Shown piece after piece: positions 23,347 through 31,049 of a DNA stretch of 32,223 bases. Made by a program: the position numbers and the translations under genes. Below the pieces are notes generated by a model. It ran no database searches and was not told the DNA's origin. It was given only the letters and a program-made list of their open reading frames with translations. The stretch comes from Bacteroidota bacterium (GTDB lineage: Bacteria; Bacteroidota; Bacteroidia; Chitinophagales; Chitinophagaceae), in NCBI GenBank assembly GCA_025356235.1, contig JANXUL010000242.1, positions 1-32,223 on the forward strand, written 5' to 3'. The first letter of the stretch is position 1. The number at the start of each line of letters is the position of its first letter.

Positions 23347-24303
23347 TTACATGGCATCGGCATCAGCGGAAGTCATGGGTTGCTTTTGTTTCATACTCCT
23401 GTTTACAAGGTATACACCAATTAAGGTGATTACTGATCCAATAAGAATATTAAACGTGAGCTTTTCATTCACGACCAATGAGCCTACCAGGATAGCTACA
23501 ATGGGATTGATATAGGCGTATAAAGAAGCAATGGCAGGTTCCAGGTGTTTCATAGAATAAATGAAAGCAACAAATGTGAAGATAGATCCTGCTAAAACGA
23601 GATAGGTTAATGCCCCCCAGGTTTGGGCAGGAATATTTGCCAAAGGGATATGGTCTCCTGTGATGATGACTATTGAAAAAAGTATTGCGGAACTGGTTAG
23701 CATTTGCCAGCCGGTTGCATAGTAAGGGTTGATATCTGCTTTTTTTCTGGCGATAAAAATGGTGGCAATGCTCCATGTAATCATGGCTATCAATGACAGA
23801 ATAACACCCAAAGCAAATCCTCCTGTATGACTGTGAAATGCATTATCATAAAATACTACGGCAATACCACCAATGCCCAATATAATACCGATGAAAGTAA
23901 GAAAATTGATGTTTTTATTTTTAAAGAATATGGCTTCAATCAATACTACACAAAGAGGATACAAGGCTGCAATGAGTGCGCCCAGACCACTTGATATATG
24001 TTTTAATGCCATTGTTGCAATACCATTAGCCGATACAAACATGAGGATACCCATGATGGTTAACCATCCCAGTTGTTTAAGCGTAGGTAAAGGTTGCTTT
24101 TTGATAAAGATGAAAAACAGCACATATAAGCTGCCGCCAATGAACTGGCGGATGCTTGCCACTTCGAGAGCCGGGGCTTTTTGAACACCTATTTTACTGG
24201 CTACCCATGTTGTACCCCATATGATGCTGGTAGCACTTAATGCGATATAGGCTTTTTGTTTGGTGGTCAATTTTGTGGTTTTACCCCTCCGCCCTTCAGG
24301 CAC
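23347..24303 (-). CDS. EamA/DMT-family transporter
   Basis: 318 residues from a GTG at 24303; a TTG at 24270 (TTKQKAYIALSATSIIWG follows) is an equally good or better start, as there is no ATG upstream of the first membrane segment. Ten hydrophobic segments in two EamA repeats: SATSIIWGTTWVASKIG near the N-terminus and MITWSIATIFIARKKA after the middle, ending PIVAILVGSLVVNEKLTFNIL and ITLIGVYLVN. A drug/metabolite exporter of unknown substrate. The first 11 residues come from a GC-rich intergenic element. It lies 41 nt downstream of purH on the same strand and converges with the deacetylase gene. Confidence 0.88.
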   Translation of the reverse strand: MPEGRRGKTTKLTTKQKAYIALSATSIIWGTTWVASKIGVQKAPALEVASIRQFIGGSLYVLFFIFIKKQPLPTLKQLGWLTIMGILMFVSANGIATMALKHISSGLGALIAALYPLCVVLIEAIFFKNKNINFLTFIGIILGIGGIAVVFYDNAFHSHTGGFALGVILSLIAMITWSIATIFIARKKADINPYYATGWQMLTSSAILFSIVIITGDHIPLANIPAQTWGALTYLVLAGSIFTFVAFIYSMKHLEPAIASLYAYINPIVAILVGSLVVNEKLTFNILIGSVITLIGVYLVNRSMKQKQPMTSADADAM

Positions 24304-24337
24304 CTCCCCTTTTTAAGGAGGAGGAAAGTTTGGTGGT
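24288..24337 (-). repeat. GC-rich intergenic element with hairpin
   Basis: On the minus strand: CCTCCTCCTTAAAAAGGGGA, then GGTGCCTGAAGGGCGGAGGG. CCTCC at 24303-24307 pairs with GGAGG at 24317-24321, and the stem extends to CCTT/AAGG with one bulge. Its base composition differs sharply from the flanks. It lies in the purH-EamA gap and runs into the EamA frame. Confidence 0.55.
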
Positions 24338-24344
24338 GGTTAGG

Positions 24345-25850
24345 TTAGTGTTTAAAATGGCGCATGCCTGTCATAACCATGGCTAACTTATTATCAACGC
24401 AATATTCAATGCTATCTTTATCCCTGACCGAGCCTCCTGGCTGAATGAATGTTTCGATACCTGCCGTATGGGCTATTTGTACACAATCATTAAACGGAAA
24501 AAATGCATCTGAAGCCAAAACAGCACTATGCAGATCGAAATTAAATTGCTTTGCTTTTTCAATTGCCTGGCGTAATGAATCAATCCGGCTGGTTTGCCCG
24601 CAACCTTTGCCTACCAATTGTTTATTTTTTATCAAAGCGATAGCGTTGCTTTTTAAATGTTTGCAAACGAGGTTGGCAAATACCAGGTCTTCTTTTTCTG
24701 CTTGTGTGGTTTCCCTCCCACCTACTTCTTCCCACTTGGTGTAGTTGCTTTCATCAGAATCCTGCTCGAGTACGCCATTTAATATTGACCGGCTTGGGGA
24801 TTTGCGTTTTGCGTTTTGGGTTTTAAGTTGCAGAAGAATCCGGTTCTTTTTACTTTTTAATACTTCGAGCGCATCTGCATGGAATGATGGCGCGATCAGG
24901 ACCTCAAAGAATATTTCGTTGATAGCGAGAGCCGTGGCTTTATCAATGGTATTGTTACAAACCAATACACCACCAAAAGCACTTTCAGGATCGCCGGCAA
25001 GTGCGGTATCCCAACTTTCTTTTACTGTTTTGCGTGAAGCGATGCCGCAGACATTTGTGTGTTTGATAATGGCAAAAACAATCTCATCCAGATTACCCTG
25101 CGATGGAGAGAATTCTTTTATAAGCTGGACAGCCGCATCAACATCTACCAGGTTGTTGTAAGAAAGTTCTTTGCCGTTTAGTTGTGTAAATAATTCTGCA
25201 AGGTTACCATAGAAAACAGCCTGCTGATGTGGATTTTCGCCGTAACGTAAAGATTGCTGGTGGCCGGGATTAAAGTAATTACTGATGGCAATATCATACT
25301 GCATGACTACTGCAAAAGCTTTGGCGGCAAATACTTTTCGTTGTTCTAAAGAAGTTTCCCCTTTTTGATCGGCCAGTAATTGTTCAAGCGCCGAATAATC
25401 ATCTTTGGCAGCTATTACTACTATATCACTAAAATTTTTTGCGGCGGCACGGATCATGGATGGTCCGCCGATGTCTATTTTTTCAATGATCAGTTTTTCT
25501 TCTGTAGTTGTACGCAGTGTTTCTTCGAAAGGATAGAGATCAACAATTACGAGGTCTATTTCAGGAATATTATATTGTTTCATTTCCACCAAATCTTGTG
25601 GCTCATACCTTCTTCCCAGAATACCACCAAATACAGCAGGGTGTAATGTTTTTACCCGGCCACCTAAAATGGAAGGATAGGTAGTGAGGCCCTCTACTGC
25701 TACACAGGGAACCTTCAGGTCTTCTAAAAACTTTTGTGTGCCACCGGTTGAGTAGATGGTGATTCCCAGTTCGTGTAATTTTTTGGCGATAGGTTCCAGG
25801 CCGTCTTTATAAAAAACGGAAATAAGGGCAGATTGAATTTTTTTTTGCAT
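24345..25850 (-). CDS. purH: Bifunctional AICAR transformylase / IMP cyclohydrolase
   Basis: 501 residues from the ATG at 25850 (MQKKIQSALISVFYKDGLEP); 14 further upstream codons are open but not family-like. Catalyses the last two steps of IMP synthesis. N-terminal MGS-like cyclohydrolase domain (about 1-190: TIYSTGGTQKFLEDL, GRVKTLHPAVFGGIL, DLVIVDLYPFEETL, DIGGPSMIRAAAKN) and C-terminal transformylase domain (LRYGENPHQQAVFYG, the catalytic Lys-His in KHTNVCGIA, DPESAFGGVLVCN, PGGSVRDKDSI). Residues 343-350 (KTQNAKRK) derive from a 7-bp tandem repeat and look like an insertion in a surface region before SRSILNGVLEQD. Downstream of comEC on the same strand by 48 nt. Confidence 0.95.
   Translation of the reverse strand: MQKKIQSALISVFYKDGLEPIAKKLHELGITIYSTGGTQKFLEDLKVPCVAVEGLTTYPSILGGRVKTLHPAVFGGILGRRYEPQDLVEMKQYNIPEIDLVIVDLYPFEETLRTTTEEKLIIEKIDIGGPSMIRAAAKNFSDIVVIAAKDDYSALEQLLADQKGETSLEQRKVFAAKAFAVVMQYDIAISNYFNPGHQQSLRYGENPHQQAVFYGNLAELFTQLNGKELSYNNLVDVDAAVQLIKEFSPSQGNLDEIVFAIIKHTNVCGIASRKTVKESWDTALAGDPESAFGGVLVCNNTIDKATALAINEIFFEVLIAPSFHADALEVLKSKKNRILLQLKTQNAKRKSPSRSILNGVLEQDSDESNYTKWEEVGGRETTQAEKEDLVFANLVCKHLKSNAIALIKNKQLVGKGCGQTSRIDSLRQAIEKAKQFNFDLHSAVLASDAFFPFNDCVQIAHTAGIETFIQPGGSVRDKDSIEYCVDNKLAMVMTGMRHFKH
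24801..24824 (-). repeat. Heptanucleotide array inside purH
   Basis: The plus strand reads TTT then GCGTTTT, GCGTTTT, GGGTTTT (24804-24824): three 7-mers, 21 bp, seven codons. In purH they encode KTQNAKR plus part of the next codon. Confidence 0.75.
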
Positions 25851-25898
25851 GATAGGTTGTTGAAAACTTTTCCAAATAAAACAGAACGGCAATAATTG

Positions 25899-27989
25899 TC
25901 AGAGATCCACTTCAAAAGCGCCTTGTTCTGAGGTAGAATGATGGCGCAAATGTAGGTTGTCGGCATCTTTTTTCCAGTACTGTATTTTCCACAATGGATT
26001 GCTGCTGTCGAACACGTATTGTTTGCAGTCAAATGCCGCTGCCAGCTGGGTTAGGAAGATTTTTGGGCTGCCACTGAGGATAATGATATCCACCGGAATC
26101 CGATGGGAAAGCCGGGGGATAGCCAAATATTTATCTATGATCAGCACCGAAACATGACTGGAAGCAATGAGATGCCCTGTAATAATTGTATTTTGCAACG
26201 CATCCCCCGGCACCACTCCATGTAAAATCCTGGAAGGTTGTAAATGAAAATTCCGTAAAAAGCCCTTTTGCTGTAAAAGCGTATCTCCCAGGAACTGGTA
26301 AGTATTCCCCTCCAATATATCTATGGATGCGTGTTGGGGGATATTATAAACGATTAATTTGTGTTGTTGTTTTTGTTGAAGTAGGAAAAAGCAGCGTAAA
26401 ATAACAAAACCACCCATACAGGTAAGGCCGATAAGTAAAGCCCGGGGCTTTTTGGTCAGTAACCACACCGCAAGGTAACAGATGGCGAAATATAAAATAA
26501 TAGTTTGCCACAAGCTAACGTGGATATTATCCGTTACCGCATAAGGCAGCCTGTCTGTTCTTTCAATAACGCTGTTCATTTGTGATACGAGAAAGGAAAC
26601 CAGCTTGCCGGTAAGTTCATTGATAAGCGGAAGTTTGACAAAAACCAGTAGTAGCAGTTCCCCGTATAAAATAAATCCGGATAAGGGTACTGCTATAAAA
26701 TTGGTGAATACAAAGAGATTGGGAAACTGGTGAAAATAATACAGGATGATTGGCAAAGTAAGCACTTGTGCAGATAAGGTTACGGCGTTTAATTGCCAGA
26801 TAGTATTTAATGATTTATTTGAAAAATAGCATTGCTTGTAGATTGGTTTCATAAACAATACAATGCTAAGAACAGCAGTATAGGATAATTGAAAGCCTAC
26901 ATCCCAAAAGAAATAAGGGTTATATACCAACAGACAGAAGGCAGATGCCGCCAGTGTATTATAGATATTTGTTTTTCTCCCAAGGCTTTCACCAATCACA
27001 ATAAAGGAGAACATTACGGCTGAGCGAAGGATAGAAGCGGCAGCGCCTGCTAATAAACTAAACCCCCATAATACAAACAGTATGAGTAAAGGCTTTACCC
27101 AACGGATCCATCTTTGTTTATGGAATGGTTTTAACAACAATACCAATAATCCATAGATCATACCTAAATGCAGCCCGCTGATGGCGATGATATGTACCAC
27201 ACCTGTATTGCTGTAAGATTGTACAAGGTCCTTATCAAGGTCATCCCTGTAACCAATCAGCAAAGCTTCTGCTACACCGGTTTCTTTTTCGCCGGGAATG
27301 AATTTTCTGAGAATGGATAAAACATTATTGCGCATGTCAATCAAAAGCCCTGTAAAAACATGGGTATGTATTTGACCTGATAGCTTGTAATCTTTTGGTT
27401 GAAGATAAACCTGGAAATGAATATCCTGAAAGGCACAATATTGTTTATAATCAAAGCCACCGGGATTACCGGCGTTGGTAATAGGTTGCAGTTTTTTTTG
27501 AATGATCAGTTGCGAACCATAAACTAATGGAGGGAGCGTGCTGTCTTTCTTACAATAAACGAGGATGTTTCCTTTAACGGTCTTCCATTCATGATTTACC
27601 AGGATCGCTTCTGCTTTGGCTAATGCTTTGTAAGAACTGGCCTTTTCTACTAATGGTTCCTGTAGGGTAACGATGACCAGTTGATTGCCTGAAAGATAAT
27701 GGCCTATCCAGGTTTTGTCATGTTCTATTTTTTGAAAATAAACCAATACAGCCCCGAGACAAAAGAACAGCAGGTTAAAGAATACGCCATTCAACCAGCG
27801 TATGGTAAACTTAACTGAAGACGGTAAAAAACGGATAGCAAGAAGAGAAATGCCAGCTATCGCTGCAGTTATAGATAGTAATTGTAAGGGCACATCAAGG
27901 TAGAAAGCAATAAGGATACCCGCCGTTAAAGGGATCAGTAAACGGATAAAAGGTATTGGCCTCCAGAAATGTTTTCCATAATGGCGCAT
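25899..27989 (-). CDS. comEC: ComEC/Rec2-family DNA uptake channel protein
   Basis: 696 residues. ComEC forms the inner-membrane channel for incoming single-stranded DNA. N-terminal membrane pair plus a DUF4131-type soluble region (about 25-220), then the competence domain with VHIIAISGLHLGMIYGLLVL, GFSLLAGAAASILRSAVMFS and several further membrane segments to about residue 530. The C-terminal part (about 545-696) aligns with the position of the metallo-beta-lactamase domain but I see no HxHxDH metal motif; only its end, VDIIILSGSPKI and SEQGAFEVDL, remains. A reduced C-terminus of this kind is, as I recall, usual in the phylum. Upstream of purH on the same strand. Confidence 0.9.
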   Translation of the reverse strand: MRHYGKHFWRPIPFIRLLIPLTAGILIAFYLDVPLQLLSITAAIAGISLLAIRFLPSSVKFTIRWLNGVFFNLLFFCLGAVLVYFQKIEHDKTWIGHYLSGNQLVIVTLQEPLVEKASSYKALAKAEAILVNHEWKTVKGNILVYCKKDSTLPPLVYGSQLIIQKKLQPITNAGNPGGFDYKQYCAFQDIHFQVYLQPKDYKLSGQIHTHVFTGLLIDMRNNVLSILRKFIPGEKETGVAEALLIGYRDDLDKDLVQSYSNTGVVHIIAISGLHLGMIYGLLVLLLKPFHKQRWIRWVKPLLILFVLWGFSLLAGAAASILRSAVMFSFIVIGESLGRKTNIYNTLAASAFCLLVYNPYFFWDVGFQLSYTAVLSIVLFMKPIYKQCYFSNKSLNTIWQLNAVTLSAQVLTLPIILYYFHQFPNLFVFTNFIAVPLSGFILYGELLLLVFVKLPLINELTGKLVSFLVSQMNSVIERTDRLPYAVTDNIHVSLWQTIILYFAICYLAVWLLTKKPRALLIGLTCMGGFVILRCFFLLQQKQQHKLIVYNIPQHASIDILEGNTYQFLGDTLLQQKGFLRNFHLQPSRILHGVVPGDALQNTIITGHLIASSHVSVLIIDKYLAIPRLSHRIPVDIIILSGSPKIFLTQLAAAFDCKQYVFDSSNPLWKIQYWKKDADNLHLRHHSTSEQGAFEVDL

Positions 27990-28002
27990 ATTTAAACGTA
28001 AT

Positions 28003-28030
28003 AAAAAAAGTCACCGTTTTAACGGTGACT
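28003..28030 (-). terminator. Intrinsic terminator after the carB half
   Basis: AGTCACCGTT (28009-28018) pairs perfectly with AACGGTGACT (28021-28030); read on the minus strand it is followed by seven T. It lies 110 nt after the carB stop and just before the comEC start, so comEC needs its own promoter or read-through. Confidence 0.85.
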
Positions 28031-28139
28031 GGTTAAATAAGGTATAAATACGCGTGAAAAGCCGCGAGATTTTAGCTGTGATCTATGAGTAGTATATTAT
28101 TATGATCTCTTTATAAAGAATAAAGTTTGTAGCTTTTTT
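28031..28139. other. Gene-free stretch carB end to terminator
   Basis: About 110 bp of AT-rich sequence with no gene visible; it would be the 3' untranslated part of the carB-half mRNA. Confidence 0.5.
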
Positions 28140-29333
28140 CTACTTACTCAAATTCATACTCCGCTCCTTATACAAAGTACGGAAATAGGGATCGCGCAGG
28201 TCTTTAATAAAACGGATGGCTTCACCGGTACTTTTCATCTCTGGTCCCAGTTCTTTATTTACACCGGGAAATTTATCAAAACTGAATACGGGTTCTTTGA
28301 TGGCGTAACCTTCTAATTTTTTGTCCATGGTAAAATCAGTCAGCCTGGCTGCACCTAACATGATTTTGGTGGCGATGTTCAGGTAAGGTATCTGGTAAGC
28401 TTTTGCAATGAACGGTGTGGTGCGTGATGCCCTGGGATTGGCTTCAATTACATATACTTTATCATTCTTGATCGCGAATTGTATATTGATCAGTCCTTTT
28501 ATACTCAATGCCCTTGCAATCTTCTCAGAATAATATTTCATCGTTTCTATTACCAGCGGTGTAAGGTTGAAAGCAGGAAGTACAGCATTACTATCTCCAC
28601 TATGTATACCTGCCGGTTCAATATGCTCCATCACGCCCATAATATGAAAAGTTTCACCATCGAAAATGGCATCCACTTCGGCTTCCTGGCAACGGTCGAG
28701 GAAATGATCTATCAATATTTTATTGCCGGGTAAATGTTTCAATAAACTGATCACCGCTTTTTCTACATCTTCATCGTTGATCACGATACGCATCCTTTGT
28801 CCGCCAATTACATAACTGGGCCTTACCAAAACGGGATAACCTACCCGGTTGGCTACTGCTATTGCTTCATCGGCATTTAATGCGGTTCCATATTCAGGAT
28901 AAGGAATATCCAATTCTTTCAGCCTGTCGCTAAAACGGCCTCGATCTTCGGCCACATCCATATTTTCAAAAGAAGTACCAATGATCTTTACGCCGTTTTC
29001 ATGCAAGCGTTTGGCTAATTTTAAAGCGGTTTGCCCGCCCAGCTGCACAATTACCCCTTCTGGTTTTTCCAGTTCGATAATCTCCCATAAATGCTCCCAG
29101 TAAACAGGCTCGAAATAGAGTTTATCGGCCATATCAAAATCTGTGGAAACGGTTTCGGGGTTGCAATTCACCATAATAGCTTCGTAACCACATTCTTTTA
29201 TGGCTAATAAACCATGTACGCAACAATAATCAAACTCAATACCCTGCCCGATCCTATTAGGGCCACTGCCTAAAACGATGATCTTTTTCTTTTGCGATGG
29301 GATTGATTCGTTGGAATTAAGTGTAGGGTTCAT
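28140..29333 (-). CDS. carB: Carbamoyl-phosphate synthase large subunit, C-terminal synthetase half only
   Basis: 397 residues. It corresponds to the second ATP-grasp half of CarB, the one that phosphorylates carbamate: KKKIIVLGSGPNRIGQGIEF, VNCNPETVSTDFDMADKLYF, GVIVQLGGQTALKLA, GYPVLVRPSYVIGGQRM, VIEANPRASRTTPFIAKA and the end FSFDKFPGVNKELGPEMKS. The first synthetase half (about 550 residues) is absent and nothing resembling it lies upstream in this window. The fragment begins with its own ATG and retains linker-like residues NESIPSQKKK. There is no allosteric MGS domain at the C-terminus. All core motifs are intact, so this is more likely a genuine split subunit than a pseudogene. It has 184 bp of upstream sequence and its own terminator. 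Confidence 0.92.
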   Translation of the reverse strand: MNPTLNSNESIPSQKKKIIVLGSGPNRIGQGIEFDYCCVHGLLAIKECGYEAIMVNCNPETVSTDFDMADKLYFEPVYWEHLWEIIELEKPEGVIVQLGGQTALKLAKRLHENGVKIIGTSFENMDVAEDRGRFSDRLKELDIPYPEYGTALNADEAIAVANRVGYPVLVRPSYVIGGQRMRIVINDEDVEKAVISLLKHLPGNKILIDHFLDRCQEAEVDAIFDGETFHIMGVMEHIEPAGIHSGDSNAVLPAFNLTPLVIETMKYYSEKIARALSIKGLINIQFAIKNDKVYVIEANPRASRTTPFIAKAYQIPYLNIATKIMLGAARLTDFTMDKKLEGYAIKEPVFSFDKFPGVNKELGPEMKSTGEAIRFIKDLRDPYFRTLYKERSMNLSK

Positions 29334-29517
29334 TTCTGCGAGGAATTGCGCAAAATTAGGTGTACGGGGGAATTTCGAAAGATTTTTTTTACAAAGCTGA
29401 CCAAACCCTTTGGCAGGTTATATTTAGGGGTTATGTATGGCCACAGATGACATAGATTTTTCTGCTGTTCTGGCGCCATTTATTTAGCTAACATTAGTTC
29501 GTTTTTGCCCCGATAGC

Positions 29518-29733
29518 TTAATCTTGTAATTCCTCACAATAATAACCGGCGTTTTGAAGCACAATTTCTACCGAGCGGGGAGATAGTTGGATGGCTTCAA
29601 TCCGCAATACATTATCGCAATCATGCATATCAACATTCCAGCGTTTGATGCCCTTAATGTTTTGGATAAAGGGCTCTACCTGATTAATAAGCTCGGGGTT
29701 GTTAAGGTTGGTTTTGAAGATGAGAATATCCAT
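29518..29733 (-). CDS. Small ferredoxin-fold (HMA-like) protein
   Basis: 71 residues. Pattern of beta-alpha-beta-beta-alpha-beta: MDILIFKTNL, a helix (NPELINQVEPFIQNI), GIKRWNVDMHDCDNVLRIEA, a helix (SPRSVEIVLQNA), GYYCEEL. This resembles the heavy-metal-associated fold but lacks the CxxC metal loop; single cysteines are at residues 39 and 67. Similar short proteins are, as I recall, widespread and uncharacterised in Bacteroidota. Located downstream of the ECF sigma/membrane gene pair on the same strand, with a composite inverted repeat between. Confidence 0.75.
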   Translation of the reverse strand: MDILIFKTNLNNPELINQVEPFIQNIKGIKRWNVDMHDCDNVLRIEAIQLSPRSVEIVLQNAGYYCEELQD

Positions 29734-29746
29734 GAATGTTAGTTTT

Positions 29747-29852
29747 AGTAACCGCTTTGGGTGCTAAAGCAACCTTGGCGGTTACTTGTTCTGATTATTC
29801 TTTTCGAGCTTTTTTAACTGACCTGCTTACCGTTCAGGTTGCTTTAGCGCCC
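29747..29852. repeat. Composite inverted repeat
   Basis: Outer pair: GGGTGCTAAAGCAACCT (29759-29775) with AGGTTGCTTTAGCGCCC (29836-29852), 17 positions with one G-T. Left pair: AGTAACCGC (29747-29755) with GCGGTTACT (29778-29786), 9 bp perfect. Right pair: ACCTG (29821-29825) with CAGGT (29835-29839). The small pairs overlap the outer pair, so the structures are mutually exclusive. It occupies nearly the whole gap between two minus-strand genes. Confidence 0.85.
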
Positions 29853-29859
29853 CGACCGG

Positions 29860-30216
29860 TTAATCGACACCCACATTCGGGTCGGTATCGGCTTTCTTCC
29901 AAACTCGGCAGCGGTTCCGCCATTCCTGTTTGATCTTTTCTCTTTCTTCAGACGTCATGCCATGCCATTTTTCCTGCATCTCTTTTTTCCAATGGCCCCC
30001 ATTGTGACGGCCGCATCCACCTTTAAACCCACCAAATAAAATCTTGCTCAGCACTAAAATGCCCAGGGCCTGCCAGAAAGTGATGACAGATATATGTAGC
30101 ACAACCGCTAAAATATTGTTCCAGAGGCTCATCACTACAAAACTCAGCAAGGCAGCCATAACAATGGCGAATACGGTAAAACCAACGATTTTTTTGATCC
30201 AGAATTTCTTATTCAT
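29860..30216 (-). CDS. Small membrane protein next to ECF sigma factor
   Basis: 118 residues from the ATG at 30216 (MNKKFWIKKIVGFTVFAIVM); 11 codons upstream are open but the region overlaps the sigma gene end. Two membrane segments (about 8-30 and 38-58: VGFTVFAIVMAALLSFVVMS, ITFWQALGILVLSKILFGG), then a soluble tail rich in His, Cys, Trp and charge: GGCGRHNGGHWKKEMQEKWH and MTSEEREKIKQEWRNRCR. The MTxEER stretch recalls Spy/CpxP-type sequences but is too short to assign. It starts 13 nt after the sigma-factor stop and is surely co-transcribed; it could sense a signal or modulate the sigma factor, but this is inference. Confidence 0.8.
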   Translation of the reverse strand: MNKKFWIKKIVGFTVFAIVMAALLSFVVMSLWNNILAVVLHISVITFWQALGILVLSKILFGGFKGGCGRHNGGHWKKEMQEKWHGMTSEEREKIKQEWRNRCRVWKKADTDPNVGVD

Positions 30217-30229
30217 GGTATTTTTTTTG

Positions 30230-30811
30230 TCAATTATGTAATAGCTCATCCCGCAGAATGCTTAGCCGTTCCCTCAAATGAAGTACTGCATAGCGCTTAC
30301 GGCTGAGTAAAGTATTAATGGTTTCGCCTGTTTGTTCGGCGATGGTTTTAAATGGTATACCCTCTATCTCGTTTAAAATAAATGCTTCCCGTTGTGCTGC
30401 CGGCAACTCGGTTAATGCGCTATTGAGTGCTTCCCAAAAAAGTGAACGGAGGTATTCGGTTTCAGGGTTGTTCGATTCATCAAAAAACATTTCTGTCCAG
30501 TCAAAATTCGATTCCCCGTCTGCATCGGTGTACACATCTTCCAGCAGGTTGGGTTTGTGTTTGCGCTGGCGGTCAGTAATTTTATTGCGGGTAACGGTAA
30601 ACAACCAGGCAGTCAGCTGTTCAATAGGTTTGGTATTGCCAATAAACTGGTAGAATACATCCTGCAGAATATCTTCCGCATCAGCCTCATTGTTCACCCG
30701 TTTGCGTATAAAACCCATCAGCCTTTTGCTATACGTATTGATGACCTCGGTAATATTGTTCTTACGGGTGGTTTCAGCCATGTTAGTTGGTATCGTGAGC
30801 ACCTTATCCAT
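30230..30811 (-). CDS. ECF-type RNA polymerase sigma factor
   Basis: 193 residues from the ATG at 30811; a second ATG at 30781 (MAETTRKNNITEVINTYSKR) is also plausible. Region 2: VINTYSKRLMGFIRKRVNNE, DAEDILQDVFYQFI, and LTAWLFTVTRNKITDRQRKH (2.4). Region 4: LNSALTELPAAQREAFILNE, GIPFKTIAEQTGETINTLLS, RKRYAVLHLRERL. No classic anti-sigma gene follows; instead a small two-segment membrane protein does. The upstream region shared with the DUF72 gene carries dispersed motif copy C. Confidence 0.93.
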   Translation of the reverse strand: MDKVLTIPTNMAETTRKNNITEVINTYSKRLMGFIRKRVNNEADAEDILQDVFYQFIGNTKPIEQLTAWLFTVTRNKITDRQRKHKPNLLEDVYTDADGESNFDWTEMFFDESNNPETEYLRSLFWEALNSALTELPAAQREAFILNEIEGIPFKTIAEQTGETINTLLSRKRYAVLHLRERLSILRDELLHN

Positions 30812-30895
30812 TATAAAGGGTAGACGGGTAAGGGGAAAGAATATTTTAAAGTAGGTATTTTTTTCGGACGAACGGGAGAATGTCTATTGAACACC

Positions 30896-30914
30896 GGTTG
30901 TGTCACTCACTTCA
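30896..30914 (-). repeat. Dispersed intergenic motif, copy C
   Basis: GGTTGTGTCACTCACTTCA on the plus strand, identical over 19 nt to 1451-1469 (copy A). It lies in the divergent gap between the sigma-factor gene and the DUF72 gene. Sequence outside the core differs from the other two copies. Confidence 0.7.
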
Positions 30915-31049
30915 CCGTTCGGCGCAAGGCCCGGCAAATAGCTTTGAAAAGGGAATAACAGGCAATCATATTTTCACATATTAAGTTACCGTAAGTACAA
31001 AAATTCCTTATAATAACGGCCTAACTTTAGTGTCATATAAACCAAGCAT

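Noticed and set aside
25899-27989. comEC called truncated
   Set aside because: The missing metallo-beta-lactamase motif is, as I recall, usual for ComEC in this phylum and the start and end are clean, so I do not treat it as broken.
29334-29517. Missing N-terminal half of carB hidden by a frameshift upstream
   Set aside because: The 184 bp upstream show none of the CarB N-terminal motifs in any frame and the next gene begins beyond them.
29736-29933. Plus-strand frame of 65 codons
   Set aside because: It is made of the composite inverted repeat and the reverse of the membrane-protein gene end; no start context and no recognisable domain.
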